The notes under the pieces were generated by a model, which was given only the letters and a program-made list of their open reading frames with translations, ran no database searches and was not told the origin of the DNA. Shown piece after piece: positions 55,291 through 62,881 of a stretch of 64,000 nucleotides of DNA. The stretch covers positions 268,542 to 332,541 of the forward strand of contig NZ_BONR01000003.1 in NCBI RefSeq assembly GCF_016862815.1. The letters are read 5' to 3'. This stretch comes from Demequina activiva. GTDB lineage: Bacteria; Actinomycetota; Actinomycetes; Actinomycetales; Demequinaceae. The first letter of the stretch is position 1; every line of letters begins with the position of its first letter. A program made the translations under genes and the position numbers.

Positions 55291-55803
55291 TCAGCCCTCG
55301 GCGCCCGAGTACAGGCGCTGCAGCTCCTCGAAGTGCTCGTCCTGCGGCACCTGAGCGGGAGTGTCGCCAGCGAGGTACTGCTCGAGGCGGTCCAGGTGCC
55401 AGTGCCAGCCGGCCGCGTAGTCGGGGTGATGCGGGTCCGGCGACAGGTGCTCGAAGGTGATCACGGAGCCGTCACTGTCCCCCGCCGGCTCGATCACGAA
55501 CCGCACGTGCCAGCGGCCCTCGGGGCCGCCCCACTCGTACTCGAGGAGCGCACCGGGATCCCAGGCCACGACCGTGCCGCTGATGGTCCCCATCTCGCCG
55601 GAGTCGAACAGCACCGAGCCACCGGCGCGCGGCTCGAACTCGAGCGGGAACGACCACGCCGCCGTGCCGTCGCGCGACGTCACCGCCTCCCACACGGCGG
55701 CGGGCCCGGCGGGCACGATCCGCTCGAAGCGCAGCACAGGGCCGTCCGGCTCGTTCAGCACTTCGCCCCGCAGGGCCGGGTCCGGCACATCGACGGCATC
55801 CAT
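55291..55803 (-). CDS. SRPBCC (AHSA1-like) domain protein
   Basis: 170 residues, one START-like domain: LRFERIVPAGPAAVWEAVTS, then FEPRAGGSVLFDSGEMG and the C-terminal YAAGWHWHLDRLEQYLAGD, which is typical of AHSA1-domain proteins. Single-domain relative of the protein at 53464. ATG 55803. Confidence 0.87.
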   Translation of the reverse strand: MDAVDVPDPALRGEVLNEPDGPVLRFERIVPAGPAAVWEAVTSRDGTAAWSFPLEFEPRAGGSVLFDSGEMGTISGTVVAWDPGALLEYEWGGPEGRWHVRFVIEPAGDSDGSVITFEHLSPDPHHPDYAAGWHWHLDRLEQYLAGDTPAQVPQDEHFEELQRLYSGAEG

Positions 55804-55885
55804 GCCCTCAAGTCTCGCGCCATCCCGCCAGCGCGCAACCGGAAGGCTCGGTTCGAAAGGCCACGCCGCATCGGCCGGGCGAGAT

Positions 55886-55891
55886 TAGGCT
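55886..55891 (+). promoter_or_regulatory. Leaderless-type -10 (TAGGCT) of the antiporter gene
   Basis: TAGGCT ends 6 nt before ATG 55898. Confidence 0.5.
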
Positions 55892-55897
55892 CTGCCC

Positions 55898-57796
55898 ATG
55901 ACTCTTGCAACGACGCTGGTGGTGATCCTGGGAGCGGGGCTCGCCGCCCAGCTGATCGCCGCGCGCGCTCGCATCCCCGCCATCGTGGTGCTGATCGCCA
56001 CCGGGCTGGTCCTGGGACCCCTCACGGGCATCGTGAGCGTGCCGGCGAACTCGGAGGAGATCAGCGCGCTCATCGGCCTCGGGGTGGCGGTGGTGCTGTT
56101 CGAGGGCGCGATGGACCTTCGGCTCAGCGAGGTACGGGGCATGCGCATCGGCATCCGGCGGCTCACGGTGGCGGGCCCGCCGGTCGCCATGACCCTGGGC
56201 GCGCTCGCGGCGCACTACGTGGGCGGCCTGGAGTGGCCCGTCGCGTGGGTGCTCGGAGCGCTGCTGGTGGTGACCGGGCCCACCGTGATCATCCCGCTGC
56301 TGCGGCAGGCGCGTCTCAACAAGGAGTCCGCCTCGCTGCTCAAGTGGGAGGGGATCATCAACGACCCCATCGGCGTGCTGTTGGCGCTGATGACGCTGCA
56401 GTACTTCCTCATCGCGGACGCAGACGTCGACCCCGATCTCGAGTCGATCGCGCAGGCGCTGGGCGTCGCGTCCGTAGTAGTGACGCTTGTGGGAGCCGTC
56501 ATCGCGGCGGTGCTGCTGGGCGGTGCGGCCGGGGTGGGGCTGGGCATCGTGTTCCGGCGCGGCTGGATCCCGGCGCACCTGAAGTCCCCGCTGCTGCTGG
56601 TGGCGGTGCTGGTGGTGTACTCGATCTCGGACAGCATCGTGCACGAGTCCGGGCTGTTGGCGGTGACGCTCATGGGCATCGTCCTGGGCAACGTGAGGCT
56701 GGCGGACCGCGAGCGGCTGCTCGACTTCAAGGAGGGCCTCAGCGTCGTCATCCTGTCCGCGCTGTTCATCATCATCCCCGCACAGCTCGAGCTGGGCCAG
56801 CTGCGGCTCGTCGACTGGCGCATCGGGCTGTTCGTCCTCGCCTTGATGTTCGTCGTGCGACCCCTCACCATCGCGCTCGTCACCATCAAGTCCCCCATTC
56901 GCTGGCAGGACCGGGTGCTGCTGGGCTGGATCTCGCCACGCGGCATCGTCGCCGCAGCCACGGCCGGCGTGTTCGGCCCGGAGCTCATCGACGCGGGGTA
57001 CGAGGACGGCGACGTGTTCCTGCCCACGGTGTTCCTGGTCATCATCGTGACGGTGCTGGCGCATGGATTCTCGATCGGCTGGGTGGCACGCAGGCTGGGG
57101 CTGGCGTCCGGCGCGTCGAACGGGCTGCTGATCGTGGGCGCGTCGCCGTGGTCGCGGTCGGTGGCCAACGCGCTGCGCTCGCTGAAGGTACCGGTGCTGG
57201 TGGCGGATGGCTCGTACCAGCGCCTGCAGCCGCTGCGCATGGATGGCGTCCCGGTCTACTTTGGCGAGATCCTCTCCGAGCACGCCGAGCATGCCCTCGA
57301 CACCTCCGAGCTCAGCTATGTGCTGTGCGCCTCGGACAACGACTACTACAACGCCCTGGTCGCCCGCTCGCAGGGCGCCGAGGTGGGCTTCCACCGCACG
57401 TTCATGATCGCCACCCATGGGGAGTCCGTGAACGAGGACAGGCGACTCGCGTTCGAGCGCCGCGGGTCCTTCGCCTTCGACGGCGAGTGGGACTACTTCG
57501 AGCTCAACGAGCGCGTCGAGCACGGCTGGTCCATTCACACCACCAGGATCACGCCGGGCTTTGGCTGGGAGGCGTGGCAGGAGCGTCAGCGCGAGCGCGG
57601 CGTCGAGTGGATGCTCGTGGGCGAGGTGACGGCGGAGGGAACGTTCCGGCTGTACTCGCACGAGCAGACCTTCACACCGGAGACCGGCTCGACCCTGGTG
57701 TACTTCGCGCCGGATCACTCCAAGCGGGAGCGCGCACAGGAACGGGCCGATGCGGCGCAGTCAGCGGACTCAGCGCCGTCCGCGCCCGGTACCTGA
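55898..57796 (+). CDS. Cation:proton antiporter (CPA1-type) with C-terminal TrkA-N domain
   Basis: 632 residues. About 12 membrane helices in the first ~400 (RIPAIVVLIATGLVLGPLTG; GVAVVLFEGAMDLRLSEVRG; HESGLLAVTLMGIVLGNVRL), then a Rossmann TrkA-N/RCK domain (LLIVGASPWSRSVANALRSL, then LSYVLCASDNDYYNALVARS) that usually senses nucleotide or ion, and a ~100-residue C-terminal domain. It exchanges Na+ or K+ for H+. The acidic ion-site motif (GIINDPIGVLLAL) has Asn-Asp. Confidence 0.88.
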   Translation: MTLATTLVVILGAGLAAQLIAARARIPAIVVLIATGLVLGPLTGIVSVPANSEEISALIGLGVAVVLFEGAMDLRLSEVRGMRIGIRRLTVAGPPVAMTLGALAAHYVGGLEWPVAWVLGALLVVTGPTVIIPLLRQARLNKESASLLKWEGIINDPIGVLLALMTLQYFLIADADVDPDLESIAQALGVASVVVTLVGAVIAAVLLGGAAGVGLGIVFRRGWIPAHLKSPLLLVAVLVVYSISDSIVHESGLLAVTLMGIVLGNVRLADRERLLDFKEGLSVVILSALFIIIPAQLELGQLRLVDWRIGLFVLALMFVVRPLTIALVTIKSPIRWQDRVLLGWISPRGIVAAATAGVFGPELIDAGYEDGDVFLPTVFLVIIVTVLAHGFSIGWVARRLGLASGASNGLLIVGASPWSRSVANALRSLKVPVLVADGSYQRLQPLRMDGVPVYFGEILSEHAEHALDTSELSYVLCASDNDYYNALVARSQGAEVGFHRTFMIATHGESVNEDRRLAFERRGSFAFDGEWDYFELNERVEHGWSIHTTRITPGFGWEAWQERQRERGVEWMLVGEVTAEGTFRLYSHEQTFTPETGSTLVYFAPDHSKRERAQERADAAQSADSAPSAPGT

Positions 57797-57803
57797 GCGG
57801 GCT

Positions 57804-58454
57804 CTACTCGCCGGCGGCCACCCGCGCGATCACCTGCGCGTACTGGTCCGTCTCCACGGCTCCAGGGATGGCGAGGCGTCCGCCCACCACGGTGAACGGC
57901 ACGCCGGTCGCGCCCAGCTCACGCGCCTGGGCCTCGTCCGCGAGCACGGCGGCGGCGTAGTCCTCGCCGTCCAGCACGCGAGCGGCAAGGTCGCGATCCA
58001 GGCCCGCGGAGGCGGCGGCATCGATCAGCGAGGCGTGGCTCGAGATGTCCACCTCGCCCGCGAAGTGTCCGCGCTGGATGGCCTCTCGCACGGCCAGTCC
58101 CAGGCCGGACTCCGCCGCAGCTGCGATGAGCCGGTGGGCATCGAACGTGTTCGAGGTGACGCGGTCGGTGGTGTACGGCAGTCCCTCGGCACGGGCCAGG
58201 CCGGCCACGCGATCCTCCATCTGCTGGGCCTGCTCGAGCGGGACGCCGTACTTGCGCGTCAGCATGCCGAGCACCTGCTCGGGCTCGCTCTGCGAGGGGT
58301 CCAGCTCGAACGCGTGGACCACCATCTCGACGGGCACGTCGCCCTGCTCGGCTGCGGCACGCAGGCGCGCCTCGCCCACGTAGCACCAGGGGCACACGAT
58401 GTCTGCCCAGATGTCGATGCGGACGGCGGTCATGGGGCTGGCGGTTTCAGTCAC
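57804..58454 (-). CDS. DsbA-family (FrnE-like) thiol oxidoreductase
   Basis: 216 residues, thioredoxin fold with an inserted helical domain. Active site Cys21-Pro-Trp-Cys24 in IWADIVCPWCYVGEARL; cis-Pro region in ATGVPFTVVGGRLAIPGAVE. FrnE-type proteins are cytosolic, and no signal peptide is seen. The middle contains LARAEGLPYTTDRVTSNTFD. Disulfide/isomerase role inferred from the family. Confidence 0.92.
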   Translation of the reverse strand: MTETASPMTAVRIDIWADIVCPWCYVGEARLRAAAEQGDVPVEMVVHAFELDPSQSEPEQVLGMLTRKYGVPLEQAQQMEDRVAGLARAEGLPYTTDRVTSNTFDAHRLIAAAAESGLGLAVREAIQRGHFAGEVDISSHASLIDAAASAGLDRDLAARVLDGEDYAAAVLADEAQARELGATGVPFTVVGGRLAIPGAVETDQYAQVIARVAAGE

Positions 58455-58515
58455 GCCCGCGCAACGCGTGGAGCGCTGCGAGGATTCCCGCTGTGCGCGA
58501 CGCCACGCACGGCGG

Positions 58516-60528
58516 TCACCCGGCGTAGTCGCCCGCGGCCTCGCTCACCGCGGCGTCCATGATGCGGTACGCGTTCGCGATGATGGTGAGCACAGGATTG
58601 ACGCCGCCGTTGGTGACATGGGCGGAGCCGTCCACCACCCGCAGGTTCGCGTGACCCCAGACCCGGCCCCACGGGTCGAGCACGCTGCTCGCCGGCTCGG
58701 TGCCCATGCGGCACGTTCCCGCCTGGTGCTGCCCCACACTGGGCCCCTCGCCGTGACCGCGCGCGCCCAGGCGCACCACCTCGCGCGCGCCCGAGGCCCG
58801 CAGCCACTCCTCGGCGCGGTCGGACAGGAAGGACTGCACGCGCAGGTCCTCCGGGTGCACGTCCCCGGTGAACCTCACCACCGGCATGCCGGCCGCATCG
58901 GTCACACGCGTGTCCACGGTGACCCGCGCATCGGCCGTCGTGACCTCGTGCACGGGACCCACGACGCGCTGCAGGCGCGGCATCAGATCGCTCAGCCCGT
59001 CCACCACGCCGGCGCCGGCGCGCGACAGCAGCCCGGCGTCCTGGAGGCAGCTGAGAGCGGAGGCGGGGGTGGGAACGAAGTCGTTCGCGAGCATGCCGCC
59101 GCCCACCAGGCCCGGGTTGCCGTGGCGGAAGTCGTTGGTGGCGATCGCTGGGCCGGGGCCTTGACCGTCCTCCACGGGATCGTCGAACACGCCCACGGCT
59201 CCCGCGTACACGTGGGCCTGCAGGTGGCGGCCCACCTGGTCGTGGTCGTTGCCGATTCCGTCCGGCTCGCGCGAGGTGGGGCTCGCCAGCAGCAGCCGCG
59301 CGGTCTCGACGGCGCCGGCCGCGAGCGCGAACTCCTCTGCCTCGACGGTGGCCTCCCACGGCCCTTCCGTGTCGCGGCCTCGCAGCAGCACCCCGGTGAT
59401 GCGGCCGTCTCGGTTCGCGAGCAGGCGGACGGCCTGGGCCCCCGTGATCACCGCGAGCCGGCCGGTGCGGGCCGCGCGAAACAGGGTGGTGTTCTGCGAT
59501 CCCGCCTTGGCGCCCACGGGGCACGCGAAGCCCACGCATTGCGCGCAGCGCACGCACGCCGCGCGGCCGCGGTAGGGCTCCGAGTTGATCAGCAGGGGTA
59601 CGTGGAGCGTGCGCCAGCCCAGGGAGTCCGCGCCTGCGCGGAGCCGATGCGCGGCGGCGGTGCGCGGCATGGGCGGCAGTGGGAACGGGCCGGAGCGTGC
59701 ACCCTCGGTGGCCGGGTCGCCGGGCGCGCCGCTGACGCCCCACTCGAACTCGGCGTGCGCGTAGTACGGCTCCATGTCCTCGTAGGTGACGGGCCAGTCC
59801 GCGAGCGCGGAGCCGTGCGGGACGCCGTAGGTGCTGGCCATCGCGAAGTCCTGGGGGCTGAAGCGCCAGGCCTGACCGCCATACACACGGGTGCCGCCGC
59901 CCAGGGTCATCGCGTTGTTGCCCCAACGCGGGTGCGACGGATCGTAGGTGGTGCCGTCCGCGCCGATGCGCGGGTTGCCCGCGATGGGCGGTCCGGTGCG
60001 CACGTCGAGCATGGCATCGGCGCGCGGGTTGCGAAGGTGGTCGCGGGCGAGGGCGTCCGTCACGGGTGCATCGCCGCGCTCGATCACGAGCACGCGCCGG
60101 CCGGCCTCCGCGTACTCCTGGGCGGCCACACCGCCGCCTGCGCCGGAGCCGATGACGATCGCGTCGTAGTGTGCCTCGAGCTGGGGACGCTCGATCAGCG
60201 AGGCGACCAGCTCGTCCGGCAGGTCCGATCCCTCCGGGATGGCCGCGTGCGACTCGCGCCAGCCGATCTCGCGCCAGGTGCCGGGATGCGACACGTGCAC
60301 TTGAGCGATCAGGCGCGCCAGCCACTGCGCGTCGGGGTCCGTGTCGAACAGGCGTGGGTGATCCGGCGACGCGCGACGGTCCAGGGCGGCGAAGCGCTCC
60401 TGCCACTCGGGGTGATCGGAGGCGAGGATGCCGGCCACGCGTGAGACGGTTCCGCTGCCGTTCAGTCCACCGGCAGGGATGACGGCAGCCGCCCAGGCAG
60501 CGAGCGCGTCATTGTCGACCCCCGTCAT
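58516..60528 (-). CDS. GMC-family FAD oxidoreductase
   Basis: 670 residues. FAD-binding motif YDAIVIGSGAGGGVAAQEYA (Gly127-Gly133), the GMC block GGGTRVYGGQAWRFSP, and the C-terminal VVDGSAHVTNGGVNPVLTII with the catalytic His-Asn pair. A Cys-rich segment CVRCAQCVGFACPVGAKAGS is typical of the gluconate dehydrogenase/long-chain alcohol oxidase branch. The first ~115 residues form a helical extension. The substrate is unknown. Leaderless-type promoter; it is the last conserved gene before the second Rhs island. Confidence 0.88.
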   Translation of the reverse strand: MTGVDNDALAAWAAAVIPAGGLNGSGTVSRVAGILASDHPEWQERFAALDRRASPDHPRLFDTDPDAQWLARLIAQVHVSHPGTWREIGWRESHAAIPEGSDLPDELVASLIERPQLEAHYDAIVIGSGAGGGVAAQEYAEAGRRVLVIERGDAPVTDALARDHLRNPRADAMLDVRTGPPIAGNPRIGADGTTYDPSHPRWGNNAMTLGGGTRVYGGQAWRFSPQDFAMASTYGVPHGSALADWPVTYEDMEPYYAHAEFEWGVSGAPGDPATEGARSGPFPLPPMPRTAAAHRLRAGADSLGWRTLHVPLLINSEPYRGRAACVRCAQCVGFACPVGAKAGSQNTTLFRAARTGRLAVITGAQAVRLLANRDGRITGVLLRGRDTEGPWEATVEAEEFALAAGAVETARLLLASPTSREPDGIGNDHDQVGRHLQAHVYAGAVGVFDDPVEDGQGPGPAIATNDFRHGNPGLVGGGMLANDFVPTPASALSCLQDAGLLSRAGAGVVDGLSDLMPRLQRVVGPVHEVTTADARVTVDTRVTDAAGMPVVRFTGDVHPEDLRVQSFLSDRAEEWLRASGAREVVRLGARGHGEGPSVGQHQAGTCRMGTEPASSVLDPWGRVWGHANLRVVDGSAHVTNGGVNPVLTIIANAYRIMDAAVSEAAGDYAG

Positions 60529-60909
60529 GTCGCCAGCCTACGGCGGCTTCATGACGCTCAGATTTCCGGGGAGCGGACGCGGCGGCGGCACGCGCGACAC
60601 GACGCATGCCGCCCGCGCACATCACGATCAGGAGACCCGCGGGCGGCATCCGCCGCGACCGGAAGCCAAAGGGAAGTGTTCCAAGCTCTGGAGGCTCGCG
60701 TCACTCCCTGCTGTGGCGTGCTCCGCTGCGTTCGGGAGCGGCCCGCGCGGTGGAAGCACACGCAGTGGCGGCTGAGCGCCGATGCGACTCGACGGTCCAT
60801 AAGAGCACCACCTCAGATCAGTCCACGAGAGAGAGGCAGGCTCCGAAGGCGCGTACTACCCTGCGAACAACCCCCAGAACCAGCCGGCCCTGGCAGAACC
60901 AGCCCTCGA
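60529..60909. other. 381-bp region without a supported gene (island edge)
   Basis: It begins with the GMC promoter (-10 at 60535-60540). The remaining open frames on both strands are rich in rare residues (Cys, Trp, Arg) and show no family resemblance. No transposase end, tRNA or att-like repeat is recognised. Composition starts to drift to lower GC3 here, consistent with the border of the Rhs island. Confidence 0.5.
60535..60540 (-). promoter_or_regulatory. Leaderless-type -10 of the GMC gene (TAGGCT)
   Basis: TAGGCT on the minus strand ends 6 nt before ATG 60528. Confidence 0.5.
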
Positions 60910-61446
60910 CTAGACCCGGGGAGGTTCAAGAGGTACCTCGGTGGCCTCGCCGCCGAGCTCGCGGTGAATCAGGACCGCACGTGCTGCAGACAGGTGACCG
61001 TGTGACGAGACGCTGAGTTGGCGACGACCCGCCACGACGACCACGTGGTCGCGCTTGAGCAGCCGGGTCCAACCCAGCGTCCGGTGAGGCCGAACGCCGA
61101 ACTCGACGACGTCGCTCACCTCCACCTCGAGGCGCATGAGCGTGAAGCCGGGGCGACCGAGCATGGAGGCAATCACGAGCCGTCCTTCGCTGGTCCGAGT
61201 CCACCACATCACAGGCACCCATCCCAGCGCCGTCAGAAATTGATACGCAAGCGCCAATCCAACAACCGACAGTGACAACGTCGAGAACCGCAATCCGACC
61301 ACGCGGCGGTGCGTCGCGAATGGATCGGGGTCTACCCATCCCCATCGCCAACTCAGCCACGCCAAGCCGAACACGAGAACCAGGCCGATCACAGAGGCCA
61401 CGAGTGTTCCACCCGTGGCGTGACTTGCTATCCAGTGGGCGCGCAC
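60910..61446 (-). CDS. Two-span membrane protein with PH-like tail (possible immunity-type protein)
   Basis: 178 residues from GTG 61446. Two membrane helices (about 14-36, SVIGLVLVFGLAWLSWRWGW, and about 56-76, LSVVGLALAYQFLTALGWVP), then a cytoplasmic beta-rich region (GRLVIASMLGRPGFTLMRLE then DHVVVVAGRRQLSVSSHGHL). The arrangement is like small membrane immunity proteins or bacterial PH-domain proteins. Located at the end of the Rhs cassette run on the same strand. Function is inferred only from position. Confidence 0.55.
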   Translation of the reverse strand: MRAHWIASHATGGTLVASVIGLVLVFGLAWLSWRWGWVDPDPFATHRRVVGLRFSTLSLSVVGLALAYQFLTALGWVPVMWWTRTSEGRLVIASMLGRPGFTLMRLEVEVSDVVEFGVRPHRTLGWTRLLKRDHVVVVAGRRQLSVSSHGHLSAARAVLIHRELGGEATEVPLEPPRV

Positions 61447-61587
61447 AGCAACTCCCAGGTATCGGTGTGAGACGGAGGCCCCATTCCCGAATGCGCCACG
61501 TTGGTCGGCGACGCCCAGTCGCTAGCGCCCACACCGGTACCAACTACGGAGCCTGACCCGGTTCCGTGGACACGGGTGGTGTGTTGA

Positions 61588-61713
61588 TCATGCCGCAGCG
61601 GCGACACGGTTGTGAAGGCGTTCGAACTCGGCGGGGCTGATGTCGACGAGAGCGGATGGGGCGGGCAAATCGCCGCCCTCCTCACCCCAGTAGCCAAGCT
61701 GTTGAAGCACCAC
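61588..61713 (-). CDS. 41-codon ORF after the decayed toxin (candidate immunity remnant)
   Basis: GTG at 61713 lies one base after the TGA that closes the toxin-domain frame. The peptide starts VVLQQLGYWGEEGGDLPAPS and ends DISPAEFERLHNRVAAAA; codon use is good for the region. It could be a small immunity protein or the tail of one whose front was lost. Confidence 0.4.
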   Translation of the reverse strand: MVLQQLGYWGEEGGDLPAPSALVDISPAEFERLHNRVAAAA

Positions 61714-61714
61714 A

Positions 61715-62429
61715 TCAGCCGCCCGGTGAGAAGACACGCCAGGCGCCGCCGTTCTCGAACGCAATGCCCCCGGGGCTGCAGACGAAGATGTCAGTGGACG
61801 GCGCTCGGACAACGACTCGCAACTCGTTGGCGCGGCCTTGAGCGAGGTTCCCAGTCGGGCAACCCGTGCCACACGACAGGAGCCGAATGGCTTGTCTGTC
61901 TCAGCTCGGTCGCGCTCGAATCGCGCCAGCAAGTTCGCTCGCAGACATCTCGGAAACGCTCGATGGCGTGCCGTGACCGTTGACGTCGAACACGCCGGCC
62001 TCCGGCTTGACTCGCATCGCATTCCGGATCGCGACGTCTCCCAACGCGTCCTCGATAACGATCCGACCGCCGAGCCTCGCTCCGCCGTTTGCGGCAACAC
62101 CGGCCCGCGCGAGCGAAGCCAGATCTCCCTCGAGCGCCCGGACTGGCTCCCGGGTCGCACCCGCGGCGTGCGCCAACTGCGCAAGCGGCGCGGGACCAAC
62201 GGCTGCCGGCGACAATGGTGGTGGGGTCGTACGCCGAGGGCGGGCCGCGCTCAATCGACGCGATTTGCAGCGCCGCGGGGCACACGTGGTCGTCGGCGTC
62301 GTAGACAGCGGCGTGCCTCGACACTGACAGTGAATACGCGGTCGTTGGTGCGGTTCCGGCCACCAAGGTCACGAGCATGGCAGCAAGCATGGACACAATG
62401 ACCAGTCCCCATGTGAGCGCACTCCTCAT
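61715..62429 (-). pseudogene. Decayed cassette: membrane-peptide start joined out of frame to a His-Gly/Cys toxin domain
   Basis: ATG 62429 overlaps the previous immunity stop (ATGA) and opens MRSALTWGLVIVSMLAAMLV, a membrane segment, then good coding up to about 62240. Coding then continues in another frame: LAQLAHAAGATREPVRALEG, RIVIEDALGDVAIRNAMRVK, VFDVNGHGTPSSVSEMSASE. That frame meets a TGA at 61901-61903 and resumes directly with IRLLSCGTGCPTGNLAQGRA, IFVCSPGGIAFENGGAWRVF and SPGG before the stop at 61715. The His-Gly...Leu-Ser-Cys order fits a caspase-like (clan CD) fold common in actinobacterial toxin C-termini. One frameshift and one nonsense codon make it inactive. Confidence 0.6.
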
Positions 62430-62881
62430 AGCCCGGCACGCCTTCTCACGGCTTCCAACGTCTCGGGCCAAGCCGCCCCCTCACGCTGCTCGTCCGCAAG
62501 CGCAAGTTCGACTCCATCCCGCGTGGCGACGGCGTACACCTGGTCAGCGATGTCAGCCGTAAGAACATGCTCGAAGTCGAACGACCCCTCGAATGCGAAC
62601 CACGCAAGCTTCGCGCCTGCGGCGAGAGCTTGCTGCAACCACCCGGCGATGACATCGGCCAGGTGTAACGGCGGCTCGTTGTAGATGAGGTCCAACTCGA
62701 CGCATTCGAAGGCGGGCAGGATGTTCTCGGGATCCTCTAGCTCGTAGAAGCGCAGGGCGTCTGGTCCCGAATCCGATTCGGGCGGCTGGAGCGATGATGA
62801 GCCCCCGCGAGGAAAGGCAACGAAAAGACTCAGCATGGTGTCGCGCCCCGACCACGCTAGAGCGGAGAGCAGCCGGCTCAT
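62426..62881 (-). CDS. Probable immunity protein of the full-length Rhs toxin
   Basis: 151 residues from ATG 62881, which overlaps the rhs stop (ATGA). Acidic, soluble: [80 protein letters not shown]. No immunity family is named with confidence; position directly behind the toxin is the main evidence. An ATG at 62893 would add four residues. Confidence 0.75.
   Translation of the reverse strand: MSRLLSALAWSGRDTMLSLFVAFPRGGSSSLQPPESDSGPDALRFYELEDPENILPAFECVELDLIYNEPPLHLADVIAGWLQQALAAGAKLAWFAFEGSFDFEHVLTADIADQVYAVATRDGVELALADEQREGAAWPETLEAVRRRAGL

Noticed and set aside
60806..60911. Short coding-looking tail (SEGAYYPANNPQNQPALAEP) on the plus strand
   Set aside because: Only about 33 codons after an in-frame TAA, with no start codon; considered as a transposase remnant but no match is recognised.
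60676..61005. Plus-strand ORF of 109 codons in the island edge
   Set aside because: Rich in Cys, Arg and Pro, no family resemblance, and it runs antisense into the membrane-protein gene at 60910-61446.
61428..61715. 95-codon minus ORF starting at the toxin-domain stop
   Set aside because: Overlaps the better-supported 41-codon frame; poor codon use and low-complexity Ser/Pro/Thr composition.
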